DNA from: Paraburkholderia saeva | GTDB taxonomy: Bacteria; Pseudomonadota; Gammaproteobacteria; Burkholderiales; Burkholderiaceae | Length of the DNA stretch: 64,000 nt | NCBI RefSeq assembly: GCF_907164555.1 | Contig: NZ_CAJQZC010000004.1 | Coordinates: forward strand, 186,001 to 250,000 | Direction: 5' to 3' | Translations under genes and position numbers: made by a program | Shown here: positions 27,908-37,483 of the stretch, in pieces | Position numbering within the stretch: position 1 is the stretch's first letter | How the letters are laid out: every line of letters begins with the position of its first letter | The notes under the pieces: model-generated | What the model was told of the DNA's origin: nothing | Seen by the model: only the letters and a program-made list of their open reading frames with translations | The model's database searches: none

Positions 27908-27922
27908 CGGGAAATTCTCCCG
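27908..27922. promoter_or_regulatory. CGGGAAATTCTCCCG palindrome (site 1)
   Basis: A 15-base inverted repeat 125 bp upstream of the beta-propeller gene. The same sequence with one base changed (CGGGAAGTTCTCCCG) occurs at 31725-31739 between the TonB receptor and the histidine kinase. A shared binding site for the NarL-type regulator at 32791 is the likeliest reading. Confidence 0.6.
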
Positions 27923-28046
27923 CCCGGTTGCATTGCCAGACAAAGGGCGGATGGGCTAACTTGAGGATCGGGCTTCAGGTCAGACTCACCCTGCGGGCCG
28001 CAGCGATTCCCGAAGTCCGCACGTCAACAGAAAGCCGGAGACAATC

Positions 28047-29156
28047 ATGCGTTTCACAAGAACGGCGGTGCATCTCGCGCTCCTGTCCACGTCTGGAGCG
28101 ATCGCCTCGGGCGCGGGCACGGTGCAGGCCGCGACGCCCGTGGCCTACGTGACGAGCGAGACCGCCGGCGTCGGCGTTATCGATCTCGACCAGATGACGC
28201 TCTCGAACACCATCTCGCTCGGCGACGATGGCCCACGCGGACTCAGCCTGACTGCGGACGGCAAACATCTGCTGGTCGCGAACAAGAAGACCGGCGATCT
28301 CGCGGAAATCGATACCGCGACCGGCAAGGTCGAACGCCGCGCGAAGATCGGCAAGAACCCCGAGTTCGTGCGCGTACATCGCGGCTTCGCATACGTGACG
28401 TATGAACCCGGCGAGAACGGACCGCCGCCAGGCACGCCGGGTGCCGCGGGCGCATCGGCTGCGGCAGGCGGCGGCGAGCAGCACGGACCCGGCGGCAAGG
28501 ACGACGATGATGCGAACTCGCCGCCCGCGGAAATCGCAATCGTCGACCTGAAGACACTGAAAGTGGTGCGCTCGGTGAAGAGCGGCCATGAAACGGAAGG
28601 CGTCGAGTTTTCGCCGGACGGCAAGCTGCTGCTCGTGACGAACGAAGGCGACGATACGGTGTCGGTGTATCGCGTCGGCAGCGGGGCGCCCGTGCGGAGC
28701 ATCAAGGTGCCCAAAGGTTCGCGGCCGCGCGGCATTCGCGCTACACCGGATGGAAAGCAGTATGTCGTCACGCTGGAAAACACCAACAAGTTCGTCGTGC
28801 TCGATGGCGCGAGCCTGAAAACCGTGAAGACGGTCGATACGAAGCTGGGTCCCTACGGCGTCGCGTTCGATCCGTCGGGAAAGCATCTGCTTGTGGCGGC
28901 TTCGCGCGACAAGACGCTTCAGGTGTTCGACGCGAAGACTTACGAGCACATCAGCGATGCGCCCGTGGGCCAGCGGTGCTGGCACTTCAGTTTCACGCCG
29001 GACGGCTCGAAAGTGCTGCTTGCCTGTGGACGCTCGAACGCGGTGTACGTGCTCGACGCTTCGAACTATCAGACGGTCAAGCAGATCTCCGACCTGCCGC
29101 TCGCGTGGGGCATCGTCACGTATCCGGCCAGCTCAGGTTCGATCGAATCGCATTGA
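28047..29156 (+). CDS. PQQ-catabolism-associated YVTN beta-propeller protein
   Basis: A 369-residue protein with a signal peptide ending near VQAATP. Repeated blades of YVTN/NHL type are visible (GPRGLSLTADGKHLLVAN, TEGVEFSPDGKLLLVTN, RPRGIRATPDGKQYVVTLEN, GVAFDPSGKHLLVAAS, FSFTPDGSKVLLACG), about seven in all. A Gly/Asp-rich insert lies near residues 130-155. It resembles periplasmic beta-propellers found beside PQQ-dependent alcohol dehydrogenase genes, where the role is unsettled. A strong terminator follows at 29195-29227, and the CGGGAARTTCTCCCG motif lies upstream. Confidence 0.87.
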   Translation: MRFTRTAVHLALLSTSGAIASGAGTVQAATPVAYVTSETAGVGVIDLDQMTLSNTISLGDDGPRGLSLTADGKHLLVANKKTGDLAEIDTATGKVERRAKIGKNPEFVRVHRGFAYVTYEPGENGPPPGTPGAAGASAAAGGGEQHGPGGKDDDDANSPPAEIAIVDLKTLKVVRSVKSGHETEGVEFSPDGKLLLVTNEGDDTVSVYRVGSGAPVRSIKVPKGSRPRGIRATPDGKQYVVTLENTNKFVVLDGASLKTVKTVDTKLGPYGVAFDPSGKHLLVAASRDKTLQVFDAKTYEHISDAPVGQRCWHFSFTPDGSKVLLACGRSNAVYVLDASNYQTVKQISDLPLAWGIVTYPASSGSIESH

Positions 29157-29194
29157 GCATCATGAAGTCGGGCAGCATCGATATGCCCGGATGA

Positions 29195-29227
29195 CAAAAG
29201 ACCGCGAACATTCGTCGCGGTCTTTTG
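29195..29227. terminator. Bidirectional rho-independent terminator
   Basis: CAAAAGACCGCG at 29195-29206 and CGCGGTCTTTTG at 29216-29227 form a perfect 12-bp stem. The arms supply TTTT runs on both strands. It lies between the converging beta-propeller and TonB receptor genes and should stop both. Confidence 0.9.
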
Positions 29228-29251
29228 CATTCGCGGCCACGACCGCCCGCG

Positions 29252-31591
29252 TCAATCCCACGCGTACCGCATCCCAACCCAGAAGCCGCGTGGCGCGCCG
29301 AGACCGAGGAACTGTTCGTTGACCGGATTCGCGCCGTCGAACGTGTGATTCGGTCCGTTGAAGAAATTCTCGCCGACGATGCCGAACGTCGAATACTTCT
29401 TGTCGAGCAGGTTCTTGATGCTGGCGAAAATCTGGAATTTCTTCGTCACGTTGTACGTCGTATCGAGATCGATCAGGAAGTAGCCCGGAATCTTGCCGTT
29501 CACATCCTGATTGTCTTCGTCGCCACGTGCGAAGATGCTGCCGCGATACGTCAGGTTCGTGCCGATGTTCCACTTCGCGAACGGCGTGTAGTCGATGCGC
29601 AGCTTGACGGTATTGGCCGGAATGCCCGGGATCCTGTCACCGGATTTGACGGTGATATTGCCGTCGGCGTCCGCGCTCGAATTGCTCGAGCTGTTCTCGG
29701 TCCACGTCGAGCGATACGTTGCGTCCACGTAGGCGTAGCTCGCGGTAAACGCGACGGGACCGTATTGCGTGCGGCCTGCGAGTTCAAGCCCTTGTCGGCG
29801 CGTCTTGCCGACGTTCTGGAAAAACCCGAGCGTGCTCGCTGCGCCATTGCTGCTGACGAACTGGATGTCGTTATCGAGCGTCGTGGAGTAGATCGCCGCG
29901 CTCCACGAGCTCGCGCTGCCGATGCGGCCGCGCGCGCCGATTTCGAACGTCTTCGAGATCACCGGCTGGAGATTCGGATCGGCGATGAAGTCGTTAGGCA
30001 GGGAGCAGGGCGCAGCCGGATCGGCGCAGGCAAGCTCGATTGCAGTCGGCGAGCGCATGCCTTCGTTATACGTCGCGTACGCCGTGAAATACGACGTGGG
30101 GTTCCAGTTGACGCCGATCGCCGGGTTAAAGCGCGAGAACGTATGGTTGCCGTCGAGCAGAGGCTGGATGCCGCTATCGTCGGAGATCACGGCTTTCGCC
30201 CAGTTGTAGCGTCCCGCCAGTGTCATCGACCACTGTTCCGTGAACGCCAGCGTGTTCTCGAAGTAGACACCGTACGTCTGGTTGCGCGTCTTCGCGTCGG
30301 TCTGCGGCGAAAAATCGCCGATGCCGATGGTCGCGCGCGAGTCGGTGAAAAACGCGTCCTGCGACTGCTGCGTGAAATGCGAGTTCGCGAAATCGGCGGC
30401 TGCGCCCAGCACGAGCTGGTTGTCCATGCCCGCCAGCCGGTTCAGCAACGTGAGCTGCAGGGTGGCGCCGTAACTGTCGGTGACGATCACCGACTGGTCG
30501 TTGGTCGCCTGGATCGTGTCGATGTCGCCGTCGTCGTCGACGGTGCCGAAGTCGTCGTTGACGTTACTGCTGGTGTTCCTGTTTCGATAATGCCGGTAGT
30601 AGACGTTGCCGCTCAGTTCGATGTTCGGCGTGAAGTAGTGTTCGCCGGAAAGCGTCAGATAGCCGACACTGTTTTCATTGGTATCCGGATACGTATACGC
30701 CTGGGCGCGATTGTCGAGGAACGATTTCGGAATCGTCTGCGAGCCGTTCAACGTATTGTCGGCGCCGCCCATCGAGAGCGATATCGTGTTGTCCGAGTCG
30801 TGATAACGCAGCTTGCCGAACGCCTGGCGCAACTGGCTCGAATTGTGATCGGCCCAGCCGTTGTCGTTCGTGATGTTGGCCGTGAAGTAGTAATCGAGGT
30901 TCGAGCCGATCGCGCCACCCTGTTCGATCTGCGCGACCTTGCGGCCAAACGAGCCGAAACTGACTTCGGCGTTGCCGCCGGGGTTCGTGTTGCCGTTCTT
31001 CGTCGTGACCGAGATGGCGCCGCCGAGCGTATTCAGACCGAAGGCCGGGTTGGAGCCCGGAATCAGCTGGATCGTGCTGATCGCGGCCTGCGGAATCAGA
31101 TCCCAGTTCACCACGTCGCCGAACGGTTCGTTGATGCGCACGCCGTCGAGAAAGACCGAGAGCCCCTGCGGCGTTCCGAGCAGCGGCGACGCGGTAAATC
31201 CGCGATACGTGATGTCGGCCTGCGACGGGTTGCCCTGCGCATCGTTGATGAAGACACCTGGCAGGTTCGCCGCGAAATAATCGCCGAGCGTGACCGGATG
31301 CTGCTTTTCGATGTCGCGTCCGCGGACGGTCTGCACGTTCGCGGGCACCCGTTCAAGCGGCGTGCCGACACCGACGAGCGGCGTTGTGCCGATCACGAGG
31401 ATCGGCGGCAGTTCCTGCACGGCGGCCTGCGTAGCCGGGGCCGCGGGTTCGGGCGCGGTGGCGCCGGTCGTGGCGTCCTGCGCGGCGGCCGCGACGGTGA
31501 CGCTTGCGAGCGCACTGCCAAAACACAGGCGCAGCGCAGCACGGGGTTTGAACGGATGCGCCCGGGGCAGCTCGTGCGGCATGCTCTTCAT
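29252..31591 (-). CDS. TonB-dependent outer-membrane receptor
   Basis: A 779-residue receptor. The ATG at 31591 follows CAGGAG at good spacing. A signal peptide ends near AAAAQ. A plug domain (about 75-200) shows LGDYFAANLPGVFINDAQGN, FLDGVRINEPFGDVVNWDLIP and FGLNTLGGAISVTTKNG; a 22-strand-type barrel follows and the protein ends GMRYAWD. The substrate cannot be read. Its setting among PQQ and C1-oxidation genes, with the CGGGAARTTCTCCCG motif upstream, makes PQQ, a metal chelate such as a lanthanide complex, or a related ligand reasonable guesses. Confidence 0.92.
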   Translation of the reverse strand: MKSMPHELPRAHPFKPRAALRLCFGSALASVTVAAAAQDATTGATAPEPAAPATQAAVQELPPILVIGTTPLVGVGTPLERVPANVQTVRGRDIEKQHPVTLGDYFAANLPGVFINDAQGNPSQADITYRGFTASPLLGTPQGLSVFLDGVRINEPFGDVVNWDLIPQAAISTIQLIPGSNPAFGLNTLGGAISVTTKNGNTNPGGNAEVSFGSFGRKVAQIEQGGAIGSNLDYYFTANITNDNGWADHNSSQLRQAFGKLRYHDSDNTISLSMGGADNTLNGSQTIPKSFLDNRAQAYTYPDTNENSVGYLTLSGEHYFTPNIELSGNVYYRHYRNRNTSSNVNDDFGTVDDDGDIDTIQATNDQSVIVTDSYGATLQLTLLNRLAGMDNQLVLGAAADFANSHFTQQSQDAFFTDSRATIGIGDFSPQTDAKTRNQTYGVYFENTLAFTEQWSMTLAGRYNWAKAVISDDSGIQPLLDGNHTFSRFNPAIGVNWNPTSYFTAYATYNEGMRSPTAIELACADPAAPCSLPNDFIADPNLQPVISKTFEIGARGRIGSASSWSAAIYSTTLDNDIQFVSSNGAASTLGFFQNVGKTRRQGLELAGRTQYGPVAFTASYAYVDATYRSTWTENSSSNSSADADGNITVKSGDRIPGIPANTVKLRIDYTPFAKWNIGTNLTYRGSIFARGDEDNQDVNGKIPGYFLIDLDTTYNVTKKFQIFASIKNLLDKKYSTFGIVGENFFNGPNHTFDGANPVNEQFLGLGAPRGFWVGMRYAWD

Positions 31592-31724
31592 CGTTGTCTC
31601 CTGCCGGTACATTCGCTATCGTTGTCGGTGTGGTGGTTCACCTGTCGCCGGTGGTCCGGCGTACACAAGGGTCCCGGGGACGGGACCTTACGGATAGCGT
31701 CGCACAGGGCAGTGCCGCATGGCT

Positions 31725-31739
31725 CGGGAAGTTCTCCCG
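31725..31739. promoter_or_regulatory. CGGGAAGTTCTCCCG palindrome (site 2)
   Basis: Second copy of the 15-base palindrome seen at 27908-27922. It lies about 135 bp upstream of the TonB receptor start and 96 bp upstream of the histidine kinase start, in their divergent gap. A weaker related sequence, GGGAAGTGTTCC, follows at about 31749-31760. Confidence 0.6.
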
Positions 31740-31834
31740 ATCGTGGTGGGAAGTGTTCCTGAACGTCGTATTTGTTGTGCGCGCATGCAATTGCGGCGGG
31801 TACGCTGCACAAACCAGGCAGACCAGGCTTCGTG

Positions 31835-32860
31835 ATGCCAACCAGATCCTATCCTTCTCCCGCTGCAGGCAAGGCCGTTGCGCGGCACTCAACGGTGCGA
31901 CGCGATCTCGCGTGCGTCGTTGCGATCACCGTGATCGCAGCGGTTCTCTGCGCGACGTTCGATTTCGGCGAACGCTTCTATCGCTGGACGCGCGGCGCCG
32001 AGCGCTTCCAGGTCGACGAACTGCCGCCCACGCTCTTCGTGCTGGCAAGCGGCCTTGCGTGGTTCGCGTGGCGCCGCTACCGCGAGTCGCAGCGCGAACT
32101 GGTCCTGCGCCGCGAACTGGAAGAGGAGGCTGAACGGCTACTCGCCGACAATCGCCGGCTGGCAAGCCAGGGCATCGATACGCAGGAAAACGAGCGACGT
32201 CACCTCGCCCGCGAACTGCATGACGAACTCGGCCAGTACCTGAACTCGATTTCACTCGACGCCGCGCGTATTCGCGATCTGGCGGCGCCCCGCGAGCCGG
32301 AGATCCACCGGATTTCTCTCGCGGTGATACAAAGCGCGCATCACGTGTATCGCGAGATTGGCGGGATGATCCGCCGGCTGCGCCCGATCGGGCTTGACGA
32401 ATTCGGCTTGCCGGGCGCGCTGGAACATTGCGTCGACGGCTGGCGGGAACGTCTTCCGGATGCTTCTTTCACGTTGACGGTGGAAGGCGATTTCTCCACG
32501 CTCAGTGACGCGCAGAACATCACGCTCTACCGGCTCGTGCAGGAAGGGCTCACGAATATCTCGAAGTTTGCGCGTAACGCACGCGTGGAGATCTATCTGG
32601 TGCGCACGGCGGGCGAGCGCGGCGAGATCGTCGTTACGATGGCCGACGACGGGCCGGGCGTCGATCTCTCGATACCGCGCAAAGGGCTCGGGCTCATCGG
32701 CATGCGCGAGCGCGTCGAGGCGCTCGGCGGCGAGTTTCACATCGCAAGCGAGCCGGGCAGCGGCTTTCTTTTTTGCGCGCGCGTGCCGGCTCAGGCAAGC
32801 CCCGTCGCGCCGAATGCGGCCGGCGAACCCGCAGGCGCCGCGGCGAATTCCGAAAAATGA
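31835..32860 (+). CDS. Sensor histidine kinase (HisKA_3/NarX-like)
   Basis: A 341-residue kinase. Two membrane helices near residues 24-42 and 62-76 enclose a short periplasmic segment. After a coiled coil comes the HisKA_3 phosphoacceptor box (ERRHLARELHDELGQYLNS, phosphorylated His in ELHDE) and an ATPase domain with ADDGPGVD and KGLGLIGMRERVEALGG. The partner is the LuxR-type regulator at 32791-33492, whose gene ends head-on. The two coding regions overlap by 70 bp at their 3' ends. The signal is unknown; the context suggests alcohol oxidation or PQQ status. Confidence 0.9.
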   Translation: MPTRSYPSPAAGKAVARHSTVRRDLACVVAITVIAAVLCATFDFGERFYRWTRGAERFQVDELPPTLFVLASGLAWFAWRRYRESQRELVLRRELEEEAERLLADNRRLASQGIDTQENERRHLARELHDELGQYLNSISLDAARIRDLAAPREPEIHRISLAVIQSAHHVYREIGGMIRRLRPIGLDEFGLPGALEHCVDGWRERLPDASFTLTVEGDFSTLSDAQNITLYRLVQEGLTNISKFARNARVEIYLVRTAGERGEIVVTMADDGPGVDLSIPRKGLGLIGMRERVEALGGEFHIASEPGSGFLFCARVPAQASPVAPNAAGEPAGAAANSEK

Positions 32861-33492
32861 AGGCCGAGGCGGTTCGCCATCTGCGCGAGCTGCACGCCGT
32901 TGTCCGCGCCGAATTTCTGCCTGATCACCGATTGATGGTTCGCCACGGTCTTCTGGCTGAGGCCGAGGCGCTCGGCGATACTGGGCAGCGTGTAGCCCTG
33001 CACGAGCAGACGCAGCACCTCGAATTCACGCGCCGATAGCTGCCTTCCGGGCGGCCCTTCCTGGAACGACGTACGCAGCGCCAGCGCCTGCGAGACATCC
33101 GCGCTCAGATAGCAGACGCGCCGCGCGACCGAGCGTACCGCTTCCACCAGCACATCCGGCGCGCTCGCCTTCGTCACGTATCCGCGCGCGCCGGCATCGA
33201 GCGCGCGTCGCACGAAGAGCGTCTCCTCATGCACGCTGAAGATCAGCACATGCGCGTCGGGCTCGCGCGCGAGCATGCGCCGCATCGCCTCGATCCCGCT
33301 TGCGCCAGGCAGCGCGAGGTCCATCACGACGACATCCGGCTGCAACGCGCAGAACCGTTGATAGGCCTGCGCGGCGTCGGCCGCTTCGCCCGCGACCCGC
33401 ACATCGGGGCTCAGTTCGAGCAGCCGCCGGTAGCCTTCGCGGACCACGGCGTGATCGTCTACCAGCAGGACGGAGATGGGGGCGGTTGTCAT
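32791..33492 (-). CDS. NarL/LuxR-family response regulator
   Basis: A 233-residue regulator. The ATG at 33492 overlaps the pqqE stop (ATGA) and has GAGGAG upstream, so it is translated with the pqq operon. The receiver domain (residues 6-125) keeps the acidic pair in LLVDDHAVVREG and the phosphorylated Asp in VVVMDLALPG. The helix-turn-helix (about 165-225) reads LSAREFEVLRLLVQGYTLPSIAERLGLSQKTVANH. Cognate to the convergent kinase. Possible DNA targets are the CGGGAARTTCTCCCG sites at 27908 and 31725. Confidence 0.93.
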   Translation of the reverse strand: MTTAPISVLLVDDHAVVREGYRRLLELSPDVRVAGEAADAAQAYQRFCALQPDVVVMDLALPGASGIEAMRRMLAREPDAHVLIFSVHEETLFVRRALDAGARGYVTKASAPDVLVEAVRSVARRVCYLSADVSQALALRTSFQEGPPGRQLSAREFEVLRLLVQGYTLPSIAERLGLSQKTVANHQSVIRQKFGADNGVQLAQMANRLGLHFSEFAAAPAGSPAAFGATGLA

Positions 33493-34724
33493 GTGCGCTC
33501 TCCTCGACTGATCGCTTGATCTTGATCTTGCGCTTGCGGGCGGCTGTCGCCTGTTGCAGCGAGCCGCCGCGAATTGGCGTCGTTGCGAAACAGTATCGGC
33601 TGCTCCTTCGCAGGTTGCTGCTCTGGCGTGCGTGTTGCGGCTGCCCGCACGACCTGCACGACGTGTTCGTGTTCCGGCGACTTGTCGCAGACGGGATCGG
33701 CGTTCGCCGGGTCGCCCGTCAACAGATACGCCTGACACCGGCAGCCGCCGAGATCGCGTTCCTTTTCGTCGCAGCTGCGGCACGGCTCTTTCATCCAGCC
33801 GAAGCCACGGAAGCGATTGAACGCATCGCTCTCGTACCAGATCTCGCGCAGCGGCGTTTCGGTGACGTTCGGAAACGTGAGGCCGGGCAGCGAGCGCGCC
33901 GTGTGGCACGGCAGCGCCGCGCCATCCGGCGCGATGCCGAGGAACACCGCGCCCCAGCCGTTCATGCAGCGCTTTGGACGCGTTTCGAAGTAATCCGGCA
34001 CCACGAAGAAAATCTTGCAGCGCTCGCCGATTTCCTTGCGATAGCGGTTCACGACGGCTTCCGCTTCCTGCAGCTGCTCAGCCGTCGGCATCAGTTGCGC
34101 GCGGTTCGTATGCGCCCAGCCGTAGTACTGCGTGTTCGCGAGTTCCAGGTATTCGGCGCCCATCGCGAGCGCCATGTCGATGATCCTGTCGACGTGCGGC
34201 AGGTTGAAGCGATGCAGCACGCAGTTGAGCACCATCGGAAAGCCGTGCGCCTTGATCGATGCGGCTACCCGTTTCTTGAGATCGAACGTGCGCGTGCTGC
34301 TCAGGAAGTCGTTGAGTTCCTGCGTCGAATCCTGAAACGACAGCTGGATGTGATCGAGGCCCGCCGCTTTCAGCGCGTCGAGACGCGCGTCCGTGAGACC
34401 GATGCCCGACGTGATCAGGTTCGTATAGAAGCCCAGTTGACGGGCTTCGCCAACCAGCACTTCGAGATCCTCGCGCAGGAGCGGCTCGCCGCCGGAAAAA
34501 CCGAGTTGCGCGGCACCGAGCGCCCGCGCTTCGCGCAGCACGTCGATCCACTGCGCGGTGGTGAGCTCGCGCGAATGATCGGTGTAGTTCGTCGGGTTGT
34601 AGCAGAACACACAATGCAGCGGGCAGCGATACGTCAGCTCCGCGAGCAGCCAGAGCGGCGGTGCGATCGCATCCGGCTTCGCTTCAGTCTGCGTGTTCGG
34701 GTCGGGACGGGAGAGGTCGGTCAT
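33489..34724 (-). CDS. pqqE: PQQ biosynthesis radical SAM enzyme PqqE
   Basis: A 411-residue radical SAM protein. It joins the Glu and Tyr side chains of the PqqA peptide by a C-C bond, the first step of pyrroloquinoline quinone synthesis. The 4Fe-4S/SAM motif CPLHCVFCYNP lies near residue 34. A C-terminal SPASM region carries further cysteines (RCMNGWG, CRSCDEKERDLGGCRC). It lies 5 bases after pqqD and overlaps the response regulator start by 4 bases. The substrate gene pqqA is not here but at 47088-47162. Confidence 0.97.
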   Translation of the reverse strand: MTDLSRPDPNTQTEAKPDAIAPPLWLLAELTYRCPLHCVFCYNPTNYTDHSRELTTAQWIDVLREARALGAAQLGFSGGEPLLREDLEVLVGEARQLGFYTNLITSGIGLTDARLDALKAAGLDHIQLSFQDSTQELNDFLSSTRTFDLKKRVAASIKAHGFPMVLNCVLHRFNLPHVDRIIDMALAMGAEYLELANTQYYGWAHTNRAQLMPTAEQLQEAEAVVNRYRKEIGERCKIFFVVPDYFETRPKRCMNGWGAVFLGIAPDGAALPCHTARSLPGLTFPNVTETPLREIWYESDAFNRFRGFGWMKEPCRSCDEKERDLGGCRCQAYLLTGDPANADPVCDKSPEHEHVVQVVRAAATRTPEQQPAKEQPILFRNDANSRRLAATGDSRPQAQDQDQAISRGERT

Positions 34725-34729
34725 GCTGT

Positions 34730-35029
34730 CTATTCCAGCCAGCCGCGCGTCTGGGCGTGGTCGACGAAGGTCTGCACGTCGGGCGCGAGGCCTGTTGCGT
34801 TGAACGCCTGTTCGAGGTCCGCGACGAGCGCCGGTAGATCGCGCGTGCCGTCACAGCGCAGCAGGATCTGCGCCGCGCTCGGGTTCAGCTTCACCATGCC
34901 TTCGGGGTAGAGCAGCACGTGCGCATCCTGCGCCGGTTCCCACTGCAGGCGGAACAGGCTCTTCAACCGCGGGCGCCATGCGCTGCCGGCCGCCTGCGTG
35001 CTGTTTTCCGGGGAAGTGTTGTCGTTCAT
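34730..35029 (-). CDS. pqqD: PQQ biosynthesis peptide chaperone PqqD
   Basis: A 99-residue protein; the ATG at 35029 overlaps the pqqC stop (ATGA). PqqD binds PqqA and presents it to PqqE. Family features visible are [47 protein letters not shown]. An unrelated open frame extends upstream of the start. Confidence 0.95.
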   Translation of the reverse strand: MNDNTSPENSTQAAGSAWRPRLKSLFRLQWEPAQDAHVLLYPEGMVKLNPSAAQILLRCDGTRDLPALVADLEQAFNATGLAPDVQTFVDHAQTRGWLE

Positions 35030-35799
35030 GTCGGGAAGGCCCTCTCGATGGCATCCAGCATGGTCCACAGGATGTCGAGCTTGAACTGCAGAATGTCCAG
35101 CGCACGCTCCTGCTGCTCGCGTGTCCTGAAGTAGTCGAGCGTGACAGCAAGGCCGTGCTCCACGTCGCGCTGCGCGAGCGAGATACGTGAGCGGAAATAC
35201 GTGAGGCCCGCAGGCTCGATCCACGGATAGTGCCCGGGCCACGTCGCGAGCCGGTCGCGATGGATCTGCGGCGCGAAAATCTCCGTGAGCGACGAACACA
35301 CCGATTCCTGCCACGGCGCGCGGCGCGCGAAGTTCACGTACGCGTCCACGGCGAAACGCACGCCGGGCGCCACATGTTCGAGCGACCAGAGTTCGTCACG
35401 CGTGAGGCCGACCGCGTCGCCGAGACGCGCCCACGTTTCGATGCCGCCTTCGTCGTCGCCGTAACCGTCGTGATCGAGCACGCGCAGCACCCAGCGGCGC
35501 CGCGTTTCGCGATCCGGGCAGTTCGACAGGATCGCGGCGTCTTTCAGCGGAATGTTGATCTGGTAGTAGAAGCGGTTCGCCACCCAGCCGCGAATCTGTT
35601 CATGCGAGCAGCCGCCGCTGTTCATCTTGACGTTGAACGGATGATGAATGTGATAACCCGCGCCTTTGGCGCGCAACTGTGCTTCGAATTCCTCGCGCGA
35701 CCAGGCGTGTTTCGAATCGCCGGCCTGCGCGGGTTCAACGTTGCTGCGAGGAGGGAAGGGCAATGTATTCACCTGCGGGTCTCCATCAGTCGGGTTCAC
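35026..35799 (-). CDS. pqqC: Pyrroloquinoline-quinone synthase PqqC
   Basis: A 257-residue cofactor-less oxidase that performs the last ring closure and oxidation to PQQ. Visible family segments are [56 protein letters not shown] and the C-terminal helical [15 protein letters not shown]. It lies 11 bases after pqqB and overlaps pqqD by 4 bases, so translation is coupled. Confidence 0.96.
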   Translation of the reverse strand: MNPTDGDPQVNTLPFPPRSNVEPAQAGDSKHAWSREEFEAQLRAKGAGYHIHHPFNVKMNSGGCSHEQIRGWVANRFYYQINIPLKDAAILSNCPDRETRRRWVLRVLDHDGYGDDEGGIETWARLGDAVGLTRDELWSLEHVAPGVRFAVDAYVNFARRAPWQESVCSSLTEIFAPQIHRDRLATWPGHYPWIEPAGLTYFRSRISLAQRDVEHGLAVTLDYFRTREQQERALDILQFKLDILWTMLDAIERAFPT

Positions 35800-35810
35800 G
35801 TCAACATGCG

Positions 35811-36731
35811 TCAGAGCTCGAAGGCCATGCCGTCGCTGGCGACCTCGATGCCGTGTTCAGCCAGCACACGGCGCTCGGGGCCATCCTCGACAAGAATCGG
35901 GTTCGTGTTGTTGATATGGATCAGCACCTTGCGCATGCCCGGACGGTCGATCGAATCCAGCACCTCGATCATGCCGCCCGCGCCGGTCTGCGCGAGATGG
36001 CCCATATCGGCAGCGGTTTTCTTCGAGAGGCCAAGCTGGATCATCTCGTCGTTGGTCCAGCAGGTGCCGTCGACGAGCAGCAGATCCGCACGCTGCATCG
36101 CCGCCATCACGTGTGGCTCGATGGCGCCGAGGCCGGGCGCATAGAACGCCCGTTTGCCCGAATGCGCATCGACGAACGACAGGCCGATGTTGTCGCCCCG
36201 TTGCGGCGCCTCACGATGCGGCGAATAGGGCGGCGCCTTGCTTGAGAGCGCCAGCGCTTCGATACGCACACCGGGCAGCGCGGGAATCGTGAGCGGCTCG
36301 CCATCGAACGGCACGCCATGCCGCTCCACGCCGCAGTAGTGCGACAGGATCGATGTGACGGGAAAGCCACTGCTCAGGTCCTGCCACACGACATCGGTCG
36401 TATAGAGCGGCAGCGGTGTATCGCGCTCGCGCAGCATCAGAAGACCCGTGACGTGGTCGATCTGTGCGTCCATCGTCAGCACGGCCGCGATGCCACTGTC
36501 GCGCGCGCGGCGCGCCGGCTGGAGTTCGCGATGCGCGGCGATCTGCGTCAGGATGTCCGGCGAAGCATTCACCAGCAGCCAGTCTTCGCCGTTCGCGCTG
36601 ACGATAATCGACGACTGCGTGCGCGGCGTCGCCTTCAGCGTGCCGCGACGTACGCCGTCGCAATTGCGGCAGTTGCAGTTCCACTGCGGAAAGCCGCCGC
36701 CCGCCGAAGATCCGAGTACGCGGATTTTCAT
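35811..36731 (-). CDS. pqqB: PQQ biosynthesis protein PqqB
   Basis: A 306-residue metallo-beta-lactamase-fold protein starting at the ATG at 36731 ([19 protein letters not shown]). The CNCRNC cluster and a metal site [13 protein letters not shown] are visible. Proposed roles are as a hydroxylase acting on the PQQ precursor or a carrier. First pqq gene of this operon; the cytochrome b561 gene lies 49 bp upstream on the same strand. No pqqA lies between them. Confidence 0.95.
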   Translation of the reverse strand: MKIRVLGSSAGGGFPQWNCNCRNCDGVRRGTLKATPRTQSSIIVSANGEDWLLVNASPDILTQIAAHRELQPARRARDSGIAAVLTMDAQIDHVTGLLMLRERDTPLPLYTTDVVWQDLSSGFPVTSILSHYCGVERHGVPFDGEPLTIPALPGVRIEALALSSKAPPYSPHREAPQRGDNIGLSFVDAHSGKRAFYAPGLGAIEPHVMAAMQRADLLLVDGTCWTNDEMIQLGLSKKTAADMGHLAQTGAGGMIEVLDSIDRPGMRKVLIHINNTNPILVEDGPERRVLAEHGIEVASDGMAFEL

Positions 36732-36780
36732 CGCGTGTCTCCGAAAAACGGCGGCGTGACCGTGAAAAACAGGGCGACGC

Positions 36781-37356
36781 TCATGGCAGCATCCTCGCGA
36801 GCAAACCATCGCGGTCGATCAGCTGATGCTTGAGTGCACCGGCGATATGCAGCGCAATCAGCGCGATCATGATCCATGCGCAGACCTCATGAATACCGAA
36901 GAAGAAGCTCCTCAATCCCTTGTCATCCCAGCCCCATTTGGGCAGCAGGATGCCCCAGAAGCGCGTGCCGTATGAATTGAACGACGAGCCGAGATAGCCC
37001 GTCAGCGGCATCACGATCATTCCCACATATAAAAGAACCTGCGTAATGCGCGCGGCGGCGCGTTGCCACGCTCGCATCGGCGGCAGGGCCGGTCGTCCGA
37101 CGGCCATGCGCACCACAATGCGGATCAGCACCAGCAGGAAAACGGTCATTCCCAGCGACTTGTGGAAGTTGATCAGTGTCGCCTTGAACGGCAGCCCTTT
37201 CGGCAGGCCCACCATGTACAGGCCGACGCCCAGCATCCCGATGATGATGAGCGCGATCAGCCAGTGCAGGACGATCAGCGACGGCGCAAAGCGTGGCCCG
37301 CGTGCGTGGGCGTCCGGAGCGCTCCGGGTCGCACCTGGCGTCTGCGCAGTGTTCAT
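36781..37356 (-). CDS. Cytochrome b561-type membrane protein
   Basis: A 191-residue protein; AAGGAGG stands upstream of the ATG at 37356. Four membrane helices are visible, with haem-ligand-type His residues in LIVLHWLIALIIIG, NFHKSLGMTVFLLV, FGIHEVCAWIMIALIALHIAGALKH. It could pass electrons between a periplasmic dehydrogenase and the quinone pool, consistent with its place directly upstream of pqqB. That role is inference. Confidence 0.9.
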   Translation of the reverse strand: MNTAQTPGATRSAPDAHARGPRFAPSLIVLHWLIALIIIGMLGVGLYMVGLPKGLPFKATLINFHKSLGMTVFLLVLIRIVVRMAVGRPALPPMRAWQRAAARITQVLLYVGMIVMPLTGYLGSSFNSYGTRFWGILLPKWGWDDKGLRSFFFGIHEVCAWIMIALIALHIAGALKHQLIDRDGLLARMLP

Positions 37357-37483
37357 GCCTGCCTCCTTTTCCCTGTCGCGGGCGATTCTTCCAGACAGCA
37401 TGTCGCCCGCTTTCTGTTTGTTCCTCTCGCGCGCTGCGGGCTATCCGGTTTTACCCAGGTTCCCCCGTCGCTCTGCCGGCGTT

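Noticed and set aside
31700-31717. Minus-strand GGCACTGCCCTGTGC upstream of the TonB receptor as a sigma-54 promoter
   Set aside because: GG-N11-GC spacing is one base too long.
33489-36731. pqq operon lacking pqqA, hence a broken PQQ pathway
   Set aside because: A complete PqqA with the canonical Glu and Tyr is encoded at 47088-47162.
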